Shown here one piece after another: positions 14,601 through 27,600 of a stretch of 64,000 nucleotides of DNA (within the stretch, counting starts at the first letter, position 1; every line of letters starts with the position of its first letter). This DNA comes from Tetrahymena thermophila SB210 (taxonomy: Eukaryota; Ciliophora; Oligohymenophorea; Hymenostomatida; Tetrahymenidae). The notes under the pieces are model-generated. The model was not told where the DNA came from and did not search any database. It saw only the letters and a list, made by a program, of their open reading frames with translations. Where the stretch lies: assembly GCF_000189635.1 (NCBI RefSeq), contig NW_002476241.1:62001-126000 (forward strand), in the 5' to 3' direction. A program made the position numbers and the translations under genes.

Positions 14601-17004
14601 TATCCTTTTATCAATAAAGATATTTTATAAGAAATGTCACAATATATACTTTAAGCTGAAAGTGATAATATTGGTTTAATAGGTGATCTGAAACAAGCAT
14701 ACTAGCTAAAAAACTATGCTTTTGTTTTTGATTTATCTTATTCTTATAAGCCTTCATCAAACGCAACCTTAATTATTAAATCCTCGCAACTCCTTCCATA
14801 GTTTTTGTCAAATAACCAGTAGGCTTAATTATTGTAGTTTAGTCTTTCAATTAATATACAATTTAGGAAATGTAAAATCGGAGAAGTAATTTAAAAATCT
14901 GGCAATAATACAATTTGCTATACTTGTTAATAAGGTATTTATTTATTTTTCAAGCTATTATTTCTCAATTTAATTTATTTTATTAAAAGCATTTTAAATT
15001 TGAGGTTTATACTTTTTAAAATAAATTTTAGAGAACTAATTAATTTATTAAAAAATTTAAGTGCCATATTTAAACAGATAACTAATAATATTTATAATTT
15101 CAAATTTTTAATAAAGGACACTATAGTTTAATAGATCCTTATTTAGATTAATCAATCAGCTGTAAGGCATGCCCGACTGGTTCTATTACTTGCCAAAATT
15201 CTTAAATATAGATTCAAAATGGATATTGGAGGTAAAATGATTCCTCAGATATAATTGTTTAGTGTTAATATTAGGATATTTGCCAACCAGAAAATCCTTT
15301 ATCAAAAAATGGATGTAATTAAGGTCATGTTGGACCTTTATGCTAAGAATGTGACATAAAAGGTTAAGTATGGGGTTCGTCATATTGTAAATCTTAACAA
15401 AAAATATGTAATAACTGCATTAATTTCTATTCTCCTACAAATATTGCTTTAATGATTCTTCTTTTAGGATTTATATTTTATCAAATTTATAGTAATATTC
15501 ATAAAAAAATAAGCCATACCAAAAAATATATCTTGGCTAAATATTTATCTAAATTTAACCTAATCTCTCCAAATATTTACAGAAAGTAAGCTAATCAACC
15601 TTCTTTAGTTAAGATACTCTTAAGTTATTGTCAATTTTTGATGATCTTTAACAGCTTAAATATATCTCTCCCTGATTATTTTATAGTTTTTAGTTCCACA
15701 GGAGGAGATACTTCGTAATTAACAATATACTCTATTGATTGTCTATTATTTTCTTATGATCTTAAACTACCTAATTATATTATACGTTTATTGTGGATTA
15801 ATCTTTAACCTATTGGATTATTTTTATTAATAGAAATATTTAGTTAGTTTAGATTAAAAAAAATGATTATTAACGCTTAAAAATATACTATTTACACAAA
15901 TTTGATTATCATATTTTTGTATTTCTAATCTTCTATTGTTAAGGTCATAAGCTAATCATTATCCTGTTAGTAGATAGGTAATACATATTTTGTTAGTTCA
16001 GATCTAAATTACAACTGCTTAGATGATTAGCATATTAGAAATATCATATACTTTATTATACCATTAGGATTGATCTGGGTAGTTTTTATTCCTCTGTTTT
16101 TATTTATCAAAATGAGAAAATATAAAAATTAAATGTAAACAATAAAAACCCTTTTCATATATGGCTATCTCTATCAAGTAATTAAATTCTTAACTTATAA
16201 TTCTTTAATTTAATATTAAGAGTTTGCTAAAATAAATTACAACTATTTTTCTTTAAATAAAAATATTAAATCTTTATTGATAATTTTTATTAATAATAAA
16301 TTAAAAATTTTAAATTTAAAAAAATAATATATTAGGAATATAAGGAAGATAAATATTACTGGGAGTTAGTAAGAATACTGATTCGATCTTTTGCTATTAT
16401 TGCAATTAATATTTTCAATTTTTAGGTACTTTTTAAAGGGATGATTTTGCTTGGAGTGATGTTTTTTTACTAATATCTCTAGAGTAATTAGAAGCCATAT
16501 CATTTTCATAAATTTAACTCTATAGAAAAAGACTCTATCTAAAAAGTAATAATAACAATTTATTTGATTTGTGTTGGAAATCTTTCACAAAATGAAATCA
16601 TATCATTAGTGGTGATTGTATTAATAGGAATTATAAATTTTTTATTCTTTTTGAAGCTTTTATTACTTATTTTGATAAAGCCAATACCTAGTGATGAATA
16701 AAATAGGAAGTTCTATTAAAAAATTCTTTTCAAGCTAAAATAAAAATTACCCAGTTTATTCAGATGGGTAAAAATGTAAAATACGAATTCAAATATTCCC
16801 TATAGGAATTGGAAAAAAGTTTTCAAGATATTTTAATCCTTGAAAGAATAGTTAAAGATAGAGAAAAAAAATTAAAACGCGTCTCAAATAAGTTTTTCTT
16901 TTAGAATTTTAAACGATTAGCCCAAGATGCAAAATAGTTAAGTACGATAGTTAAGAAATAAGAGTAATTTCTTTTATGGAATGGATTCCTAAGAAGTAAA
17001 TTGA
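5630..17004 (+). CDS. Giant cysteine-rich, beta-propeller/GGAI-repeat, multipass membrane protein
   Basis: The ATG at 5630 opens a signal peptide (hydrophobic NLFIFTSLILG) followed by a furin/growth-factor-receptor-like cysteine-rich segment with many CxxC pairs (about 5700-6190). Exons from about 6985 to 9280 form a long aromatic, Asn/Ile-rich domain compatible with a propeller. From about 9698 this continues to 12400, then a segment of short beta-strand repeats ends in four GGA(L/I) repeats (14061-14327) like those of right-handed beta-helix/Pmp proteins. A second Cys-rich block (about 15130-15440; NGYWR and GHVGPLC motifs) precedes about eight to ten membrane segments (15440-16720) and a charged tail to TGA at 17002. 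I join both halves because the downstream half has no in-frame start or signal peptide, the upstream half lacks the anchor, and a 9283-9697 intron keeps phase; two genes (break near 9500) remain possible. Likely a cell-surface protein; ligand unknown. Confidence 0.55.
14061..14327 (+). repeat. GGA(I/L) protein repeats within the giant surface gene
   Basis: Four copies of a short motif are encoded in frame: GDGGALNF, GSGGAIFC, GSGGAIML and IGGAIRY, about 25-30 codons apart. Such GGA(I/L/V) repeats are known from chlamydial Pmp autotransporters and from right-handed beta-helix proteins. Here they sit just upstream of a Cys-rich module and membrane segments, so they would be extracellular. Confidence 0.75.
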
Positions 17005-17960
17005 ATAATTTTTTTAAACAAAAATTTAATTATTTTTTATTTTAGAAATCTATCATAGGTAATTAGAAGTAATTAAAATGAAATTTAATTTAAAAGAAAT
17101 ATTAACTTTAAATTTATGTAATATGTAAAATTGAAATTTATATTTGTTTAATTTTTTTTGTTTGAAAACAAATTTGAGAAAATATTGTTTTATCTTAATT
17201 TAAAAAAACTATGACATTTTATAATATGTAAATTCAGCTTAAAAAAATATGTAGCCTTTGTTAATTTTTAGATTTTAGTTTAAAATAATAAAAGAATAAA
17301 TAAAATACATTTATATTAAATATTTAATGAAATTTAATCAATCATATTAATTTCTAATTTCTTTTGGAAATAAAAAATTTTTATAATAAAACCTATCACT
17401 CTTAAAAAATAATTTTTTTTCTAAATAAATAAAAGAGTAATAAGGGATCATACATCTAATTTGCTTTAAAAATTTTTAAAAATATATAAGGTATTACAAA
17501 AATTGAATTATTAATTATATATTTATTTAATTTTTAATTAACCCTCCTCGATAAAGTATGCTACTGTGCAGACCTTGAGGAGTTATTATTTAAATATAAT
17601 TTAAAAAAATATTCCTATCTTAGATAAATATATTAATGTTATAAATGCAATAAACTTTTAAAACTTGATATGTATTTTTTATGAATAAAATATTAAATAA
17701 AATTGTCATATAAAAAATTTAAAATGAACTCAATCTTTTAGAATCTATGATAATCTTAAAGATAAATATTTGTTTAAAATGTAAAAATAATTTTTAAAAT
17801 GTATACAAATTTATTAATATAAATCAATCTTTAAAATTAAACAACTATTAAAGTAAAATAAATTTTATTTCTATTTATATGAATAATTTTGTAATGAATA
17901 AAATAAGAAAATACTAATAAAAATTACATTTTATACTTAAAACTTTTAATATAAAGGTTT
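17005..17960. other. Spacer between two convergent surface-protein genes
   Basis: This stretch joins the 3' ends of the plus- and minus-strand giant genes. It is almost pure A/T apart from a conspicuous GC-rich hairpin at 17544-17582. No coding exon was recognised. Confidence 0.6.
17544..17582. other. GC-rich stem-loop, candidate structured RNA element
   Basis: The arms CTCCTCGA (17544-17551) and TTGAGGAG (17575-17582) pair over 8 bp with one G-T wobble. An inner stem GTATGC (17556-17561) / GCAGAC (17568-17573), with one mismatch, closes a six-base loop. The arms are about half GC inside DNA that is over 80% AT. It could be a 3'-end processing or termination hairpin for either convergent gene, or part of a small RNA; the sequence alone does not give the strand. 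Confidence 0.4.
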
Positions 17961-20900
17961 TCAAGGTGTTTGAGTAAAACTTTAATGTAAAATAATTCCT
18001 TTTTATAATTATTTATCAATCTTAAGTTTTTTATTTAATAATTACTTTGCCTATATCTTCTAAATTATAGGGATTATTATACTCTCAAGAATAACTTTAA
18101 TTAAAAAAACACCATTAAATATAGTTAAAATTATTGAGGCTGAATATCCTAAGATTAAATAATAATTAATATCACTGTTGTCTAAAACTATATTTGAGCT
18201 ATTTTCATAGTTAAAATTTATTATCAATATCATCAATATCCATGTAGCTGATAATAAAATATCTCCTATTACTTTGATAACTGATATGTACATGTACTAA
18301 AATGGCCTTAAGTATCCAGTCAAAAAGGCTGTTGAAATGTTGAAAATACATGATAATATACAAATTATTTTTGGGTAATTAGCTAATACGAAAATAGAAA
18401 GAATAATAAAGATTTTCTTAATTCCATAGATAAAGTAGATGTTTTTAGCTAAATAGCTTTAGTTTTTATCACTTTTTAGTTAGTCAAAAAACAATTCTAA
18501 TTTATTCTTATTTTTATTAAATTTTTTAGAGTTGTAAGTTGAATAGAACCAGTAATTCGAATATATAAAAAATATTACCATAAAAATAGCTGTGTATAAA
18601 CTCCATCTTTAAAAAAATTTAGAAGAATCTACTCCTGAAAACTGAATGCAAACAGAAAGAGTTAACATCAAAAGATTTACTTCGTTTTCCACACTAATTC
18701 TTTTTATCAAAATATCTAAAAATTTTTATGGCTATTATATTTCATACTTAATCAATAAATATTTTACTATTAATATTGTTAATATAATAAAAAAATATTT
18801 GAAAAGAATCAATTAGCAGTTAACTAATATTGAATCACTAAATCCTAGACTTTTTAACTTATTTTATTTAGCAGGCCCAACTTCATCATTTAATTTGTAC
18901 CAAAATAAGTTATATTCATTTTAGATTATATCTGATTAAGTTTCAGGTACATTCCTATAAACATGCTTTGCAAATTAATGTAAATATTAGTACAAATTTG
19001 GTGGTATTTGAATATTTAAAAGGATAAACATAGAAGTAGGTTAAATAGAATTTAAAATATAAAAGACTATCTAAAACTAACTGATTAATTTATCTATTTA
19101 TTAATTTGTTGGGATATTTCCTAAAAGAATAGTTTTGTCAGTTTCTAAAAAGTAAGGACCAATATTAAATTAATAAGGTTACTAGCTATAAATAGGATTA
19201 AGTACTTATCTAGATTCAATATTTTAAAAGATACTAGTATTTTTAAATAAGAAGAAAGCAACTGTTTACTAAATATTTTCAAGCAAATCGAAATATAGAG
19301 CTAATTTTTAATTATCTTATGAAACTGTGAAATTTACAAATTAAAAATCTGTAGAATTAACCTGACTTATATGCAATTCAAATAAGTTACTAATATCATT
19401 TGGATTCATAATATTCTTCAATTAATTTATTTCTTTATCGAACTTAATTACAATTTGGTATTAATTATTTGAAAATTAAATTGAGAAACTAGCTTCAAAA
19501 TAATATTTTTAAATTTAAATTTAAACCTTAAAACTAACACATTTTTATTGCTATTCATCGAAATAATAACCATCATCACATTTTTAACAAAGTTCATTTT
19601 GTGTTATGGAGTCATCATAGTAATATTGTCTGCATAAACAATAAGGAGGGAAAATCCTATCTCCCCTACATTAAACACATTAGTAATTAAGATCACAAGC
19701 CAAGCACTTATATGGGCAATTTTTAGGAATACACGGGTCTGTAATCGGATCAGTAATAATATTTTTATTAAAAGCAGGATTACAATAGCATAATGGTGGG
19801 TTAATTCTTCCTTCGCTGCAAGTTATACAATAAGACTTATTTTAAGTGCACGAATTGCATTGTTAGCTACATTCTATTAACATAAAATTTATAAATATTT
19901 ATTTTAAACTTTAATTTTACAATTCAATTTTTCGAAATATTAAAAAACTTAATTTTAATTAAAATATTTAGAATTATTTACTTTAACAATTCAAATTAGC
20001 ATCTAAGTAAAAGTTATGTTAAATGCAGCTACATAAAGGAGGATTCTAATTTTATTTTTTGCATTCCAAGCAATTATTTTGATCACCTGAGCATGTTTTA
20101 CAAACTTCAGAGCATTCTTTTTAAATAAATTTAATAATTTACTTGAAAATAGTTAAATTCAATTAAATTGTTTTATTTTTCATGTCAAATGATCAATTAG
20201 TAAATTAAATTTAAATTACTTTAGCAAGTTTAAGAAAGTAGATCCAAATACATTCCATCAGGACAAGAACAATTTTTAGATAAAATCATTTAGTCGTCAA
20301 TACACTGAATACAAGTGAAGTTATCAATGTTTATATTTCTGCAATTAGGTAAAATAGCTCCAGAATTCTCGCAAGTCATAGTATACTTATTATAATAATA
20401 CAAATACTCATTTTATTAAATATTTTAATTACAATCAGTTATTGAAACCACAATTCCATCTCTATTTAAGGCATATCCTTGTTTTGGTAAAATACAAGTC
20501 ATATTCTATCTATTAATAAATACAAAACAATAATCTTAATTATCATAGCTGACATAATAAAAACCTCCTGTATATACTTCAAGTCTGCTATAATAAATAA
20601 TAGGATCCTTTTATTATAAAGAAGTTCCTCCTATTACAATATCATAAAATTTTGGGGGAATAATAAATATATTTTGTGGGATTTCTAATTCAAATTCATC
20701 CTCTACATAATTTAACAAAATGTTAAACTTAATCGAAGTGAGTTTGTCTGAATATTTTAAATATTCAACTTTTAATACTGTTTTTAAAATAACAAAAATA
20801 GATTAAAAACTTTTATTTTATTAAATTTAAAGAAATTTATTTGTTTTTAAATTAGTAAGATTTTATTATTAAAGAGTTTAATATTACTTATAATATTAGG

Positions 20901-23759
20901 ATCTAAATAATTAAATTTAACAAGGGCAGATTTTTTGCAGTTACCATCAGAAGAGCAAATTTCTAAATCATATTGATAGTCAAGATAGTTAGCTTTTAAA
21001 CCTAGTGTAAACACTAAAGTCTTTTGACTAACCAATTACAATAACGAATAATATTATTAAGAGCAAGGCTCAAAATAATTTGCTGTAAATGATAATTTAA
21101 TAACAAAAGGAGTTGAGTTTAGATTTTTATTTAAATTGATAATTCCTTGATTAGATTTGATCTGAAATCCTTTAATTTAATCAAAAGCGAAATCTCCTGT
21201 TTAGGAATATGGTTAAACTGTAAAGGTAATCAAAAGTTCAATTTTATTAGCAATATAAGACTAATTGTTCTAAAATGATTCTTTATATTCCAAAAATTTA
21301 AAATCAGCAATAATTGTTAAATCCTCATCTGAAAATGTGAATAAAGTATTAATAAAAGGTCTCATACTTAAGTCTCCCTTTATTATCCAGTTGTTTCTAC
21401 CGATTCTCCCACATAATGGAAATTTGTCTTAAAATAAAGGAGATTAAATACCAAAAACTAAGTGGGGATCATCTAAATTATATTTAATGATATTTTTAAC
21501 ATCTGATGAATAAAATGAATTTTGCTAATTTAACTATTTAACTAATAAATATATTCCTAAGTAATCATAGTAGAATCCAATCCAAATATCAGTTTATGCT
21601 TCAATGTGTGCTTTCAATAAGACTGATTAAGATGAATCAATAAATTGAAGTTCTAATAACTATTCATTATTTACATAAGAAATTATAGAAAATATATGCT
21701 CATTTTTATTTTTTAAATAGCAAACAGTATAATAATCATTAATTTGAAAACTTGGATTATTTAAATTAAAGTTTAGCGAGAAAAAAAAAGAGTTTGAGCT
21801 ATATCCTAATTTTAATGCATCATCTTGTATTGAATAAAGTTATTCATCATATTAGTTATTTGTTAAGCATTTTATTTAATTAAGATCTATTTAAAATGTT
21901 CTGTTTAATTTATTAATTATTTTTAGAAAATTTGATACACATTTTATTCCATTATTAAAGCTATTTTTATCACAATATCCTAATTTTTAAGAAAGATAAA
22001 TATATATACAAATTGTTAGATAACAAAAATAAATCTTACCACTATAACCAATATTATCAATTGGATAACAAGATTATGCATTTTTACAAGAAGTGCAATA
22101 TTTTAGGCAATTAAGGCATTTTTTTTAATTTATTTCATAGTATTGACCTTTTGGACAGGTGCATTCATCTAAGAAAAACCTATCTGTTCCTGTGTTTTTA
22201 CCTTCATCGCACAATCCTTTATCATGAACAAAAGAACATGTCTTAGTCTAAGGTAAAACTTGAAAAGGGTATTTGCAACTAGATTTGCAGGAATAATATT
22301 TTCCTTCTTCTAAATAATCAGAAGAGTTAGCACAATAAAGACATTCTTAATCATTTATTTTTAAAATACAGTCATCACATTATTAAATAAATCCTCCTAA
22401 ATATAATTTCAATGAACCAATTTGTATTTATCTTGAAGAATTATCTGTCTTTTTTTGATCTTTTACATTAATTATCAAAAATCTCATTTATTTATATTTA
22501 AATTTATAATTTAAAGAGTAAGTAGATAATAGAATTCCATCAATGTAAAAAAATCTTATTATTTAATTAAATTTAATTTGAATACTAATTGTGATTTTAT
22601 ACCACTAGTCTAATTTATACTAATATGTAAAAACTTTAATAGAATTGTAGTTTTCATCAATTATATTATCATATATCAATGGATTGTCTTTACTCAAGGC
22701 TAAATAGTACCACTCAGTCCAAACATTTGTTTAAGTTTCATAATCAAAGTATTGAGGAGAAATTGCTAATATTGCATCCTACTAATTTTAATCAAAGCTA
22801 TTAATTTACAAATCAAATTTTAATATAAAACCTTAAAATTCATGTAAATCTATTATATGATTCAAATACAGCTAACTTAAAAACTTGAATTTATAATAAG
22901 GATATACAATAGAGGACTAATAATCCATTAAAAATTATTAGCACATTTTAAAATTTTCACTTAAATTATATAAGGAATTAGAAGAGGCCATGAAAAAATC
23001 GAAATGTAAATATAACATAGGCAATAGAAACGTTTCAAACATTGATATTTCTAAAAATGGTCCTTAATTAGAGTCATTTGATTACCCCAAAAAAGCTAAA
23101 ATCTATTTTAATAATAAAAATGAGAACTATTTCAACTTTATTAATAAAAGAAATTTATTTACTTATTTAGACATTGCACATGATCTACTATAAGGATAAT
23201 AACTTTTGGATCCAAAGAAAAACTCAAAATTATTATTATCAAATATATTAAATTAAGATGTATAAATTAGACTTTGAGAAATATAACTCTTTTAATCATA
23301 CATAATTGTGTAGTATATGTAGCTTTTATTACTAATCTTATCTTATAAATTTACTCCTATCCTGATAAAAAACCATTTATCTTGTAAATAGGGTTTTATT
23401 TGAAGTGTTATATCTTAAGGGATTAAATCTACATCTAAAATAGAGCACATTATCTGCATTTTAACTGGATTATATACTATTCTAATTACATTTTAAGTAG
23501 CGCTATTTTTTATTTGAATTAACAAATAATTTTAATTAGATTTTCCTATAAGCCTATACCATCCTACAATTGTAATCTTATATATGTTTGGTTACTAATT
23601 TTATAGAATCATATTTCCTTTTTCATTTTAAGAAATCTACATTTATTCACAACTAAAATATGAAAGCATAGAAAGAATGGGAATCATTTTTGGGCAAGAA
23701 CATGATACACTTAATATTTTGACTAAAATAAAAGTCAAAATAATACATTTTTATTTCAT
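17961..23759 (-). CDS. Large cysteine-rich multipass membrane protein with two LamG-like regions
   Basis: The ATG at 23759 starts a signal peptide (MKQKCIILTFILVKILSVSC). About 22420-23650 encodes a domain with WYRL and DKWFFIRIGV strands that resembles a LamG/concanavalin-A-like fold, followed by a Cys-rich block (about 22040-22400; repeated CxxC, CTCPKGQYY). A second LamG-like region (about 20840-21990) and a second Cys-rich block (19560-20440; CYCNPAF, CRGDRIFPPYCLC) follow. The C-terminal part (about 17990-19000) has several membrane segments, including two between 18060 and 18293, and stops at TGA 17961-17963. The layout (signal peptide, extracellular Cys-rich repeats, multipass C-terminus) matches the convergent neighbour, but the middle domain differs. 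Predicted secretory-pathway/cell-surface protein; no specific ligand or activity can be read. Several short introns interrupt the gene and I did not place them all. Confidence 0.65.
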
Positions 23760-24636
23760 CATATTTTGATTAAATACTCACTCTTTACTATTTTCTTATC
23801 TGATGATTTATTTAATTCAACTCAATAAGCAGAAGTAATATTTATTTTAACTTAATTAAGAAAAAAAAAATTTATTATTAATAATTTGAATAAAAATTTT
23901 CTTTACAAATAAATCTCGTATAAATTGAATAAAAGTAATCTAAATCAATAAAATTTAAAAACAAACCAAGAAATATTATCCTCATTCAATAAAACTTTAA
24001 TTTAACAACAAAGATAGACCAAATATTTAATTTTTTCATATTACTATTTGCCACATTTTTTTTATGTAGCTAAAAAGCTATAATTAAAAATTAAATAAAA
24101 AATAAAATTAATTAATTATTTTTTTAATTTTATTTTAATTGTTTATTTGTTTGCTTTTTAATTTTAAATAAATATTTTTAATAATAATTTTATTTTATAA
24201 AAATTAAAAAATAATTTAAAAATTTCATAATAATTAATTTTATGTACTTTTTCCTTTTCTTATTTTATTTAATTAAATATTAATTAATTTAGAAAAATTA
24301 TGTTAAAAAAATCTAAAAATATCTAAGAATACCACAAAAATAAAGTGTATAAATAGACACTGCAGTATAGTAATTTATAGAATTATTATAACATATTTAC
24401 ATTTGGCAGATTTGCTTTATAGATATTAATTAATAATTTGGATAAATATAACAAATTTAATGTTGTATTTATTTATTTGTTGTTTGAGCCAGATATTTTA
24501 TAAGATATATTTTTTTTTATTATATTTAATATAGAATATTGTAAATAATTCTATTTTATATTATTGTTTTTTATATATTAATTAATTAAGCAAGCATCAA
24601 TTTTGCTATTATTTTTTTTGTTCTTTTGATTTTTTT
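23760..24636. other. Intergenic AT-rich spacer
   Basis: Holds the 5' flank of the large minus-strand surface gene and the 3' flank of the kinase gene. Apart from homopolymer A/T runs and a slightly GC-richer patch around 24340-24420, I see nothing assignable. Confidence 0.5.
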
Positions 24637-27600
24637 TCAAGGAGTTTTTGAAAAATTCATCTTTTCTAATTCCTTTATTATTTCATTGAATGAAGGTCTT
24701 AAGTTTTAATTGTTATCCTATTGTCGAATAAATTTTTTACTTTAAAAATATAATTTTAAATAATATATTTATTTACCCAGCATCTTTGCATTAAGTCAGC
24801 GAATTAAGGAGGACAATTCTTAGGAATGGTAGGACGTAAATTATTTTTTACTACTTCTACTGAGACAGCAGTACCACTCTTATCTATTTTTTAAGAAGGA
24901 TTTTTTTATTTTGTTTATTATTGCTTTTTATTTATTTACTTCTATAAGGAGGTTCTCTTGATGCTATTTCCCAAAGGATAATGCCGTAACTGAATACATC
25001 TGCTTTTTCAGTATAAATATTTGAACTAATGACTTCTGGAGCCATCCATTGATAAGTACCTGTTATATCATAATTCGTGAACAAGTTTAAAAATAAAAAT
25101 CTTATAATTACCTATTTTAGCAGTCATATAATTATCATCTTTTACTCTTGTCCAGCCAAAATCAGCTAATTTACATCTTAAATTATCATCAAGCAATAAA
25201 TTCAAACTATTTATTTTTATCAAAGTAATAATATTAATTAAATTTTTTTCTTTATGTTTAATCTACCTCTTTAAATCTCTGTGCAAAATTGGAGGGTTTG
25301 AAGAATGTAAGTAATGAACACCTCTTGCTGCATCTAAAGCAATTCTACGTCTGTCTTCCCAAGATAATCTCACATCACTTTATAGCAAACCCCATAAACT
25401 TCCTTTTTAGCAGTACTCTAAAATAATGCAAAAGTTTGGAGATTTTGTACATGCACCTTTAAATTAAAAGTTTGTCAATTAAATTATATTTATTATTAAA
25501 AATAAAGTTTTGATTGATTGAATGAATTGATTAAATCCATTTTAAGCAATAAAATTTAGATTAATTTGATAAATACTTGAGTTTTTTACATGAAAACAAA
25601 TATCCTTAATATGCAAATTTTTATTTTTTAACAAATTCTAAAGATAATTCTAAATTAAAAATCAATATAATTTTAAGATATACAAAAAATAAAAAGAAAT
25701 TAAATTTTCAATCGTAAAATTGTAAGAATATCAAAAATTATTTAAAATAAAATACCTAAAAACATAACAATGTTTGGATGACGAAGAGCTTCCATTGCGT
25801 GGCATTCTGAAAGGAAATCTCTAACAGTGTTTTCATCATGGACCATCTTAAATTTCTTAACTGCTACAGTTGTTTCTCTCCATTTGGCTTTGTAGATAAT
25901 ACCATAACCACCTTCACTAATTTTAGTTTCTGTAGTTAGTTCATTGAAATCGATGTCTAAATTAGAATTGAACATTCTAAAGTTAAGGTTTTTATATTTA
26001 TCAAGACCCTTAATTTAGAATTTCGACAACTCATTTGTTTGCTACTAGCTAATGTTATTAGCTCCAGTTTAATTATTTACTAAAGCCATAGCCTATTCAG
26101 CTCTTTATTTAGCTTCCTTTAATTGCTTTTAGAATTCATGTTCTCTCAATTTCAAATCTTTGATATCTCTTGCATTTTTTTCTTGATTCTTGATTAAGTT
26201 CATGTTACATTTCTTCAAGGCTTCTATTTCATTTTGTTTTTCTTCAATAAGTTTTTAATATTTATCACTTTCTATTTAGCTTTATTTTTTAATCTTTTCT
26301 AGTTCATTTCCGACATTATCTCCACTGTCAAGTTTAAGATCTTTGCTGTATACAGGTTATTCATCTTCTTTCAAGATAAACTCATTTCCGGTTAAAGATT
26401 TGCTTGATAACATGATTGTGTGATAAGAACCACAAATCAATTTTATATCTTTATTTTCTGGATTTATGGTTTATACCTTGACAGGTTAGCATAAAACAGG
26501 GCTACTGGTCAATCTTCCTGTTATTTAACCGAAAGCATTTGATCCCCATCCAAATATATACTTTAAATCACGTGAGATAACCAAACAATAATTTTTTCCA
26601 ACAGCGACCTTTATGATTAAAGTTATTAATATTATTAATGGTCCTATAAAATATGTTAAATACTTGACTGATACTAGGTAAACTATTGATTCTTTAAGGA
26701 TACTCGTAAGGGCTGTTATATTCTGAGCATAGCTATCCTTCTGTGTTCTCACCAAGAGCATAAACATCTCCCTATTAATAAAAAATTTATTAATTATGTT
26801 TAAATGAACAAACTGATTTTGCAAAATTTTAAAAAAAGATCAAATTAAAATTAATTCAATAAACCTTGTTGTTTAGGAAGAGAGTAAAACAATCTCCAGC
26901 TCTGGCATCAATAATATTTGATGATACATTTTAAGTAGTCTATCCCTGTTAGAAATCCATCTCAGTAGGATATTAGTAAATTAAAGAGTCTCTTTAGCCA
27001 CAATATCCCCACACATAGGCACGACCTCCAATAACACATGTTGTATGGCTTAATCCACAAGATAACTTTTCTATTTTTTCTAACCTTGGAGAAGCATCCA
27101 AAGCTCCTCTATTCATTCCATATTGTTATTATTATGATTTAATTGTTGAAATCAATTTAAATTCATTTAAAGTTGACTTTTCTCCATGACCTAAAGCATA
27201 AGTTTCACCATAACCACAAGAAAACAATCTATTTTTTGCTAGAAAAAAGTAATTAAATATAAATATTGATAAATTAGTTAAAAATATTGAGTAAATAAAA
27301 GTAATATTTTCCTTAAAATTGAGTTAACGATTATTTTTAATAAATTATAAAAAGAAAAGAGTGCTTTACAAGTGACTACAACAGTATGAAGGGTTCCACA
27401 GGCAATGTATGAAACGATTTCATCATTTGACAATTAAATTTAAGTTGATATATCACTTCCAGCGAAATTTACACTTCCGTGAGATCCACTATTACTGTTA
27501 TTTTTAGGTTTGTTGGTTTTTTCTGATAATTTTATGCGATTTAATTATTCCATCATGTTTTCAATAGAGTTTGATCTATCTTTGAGTCCTGGGGATTAAT

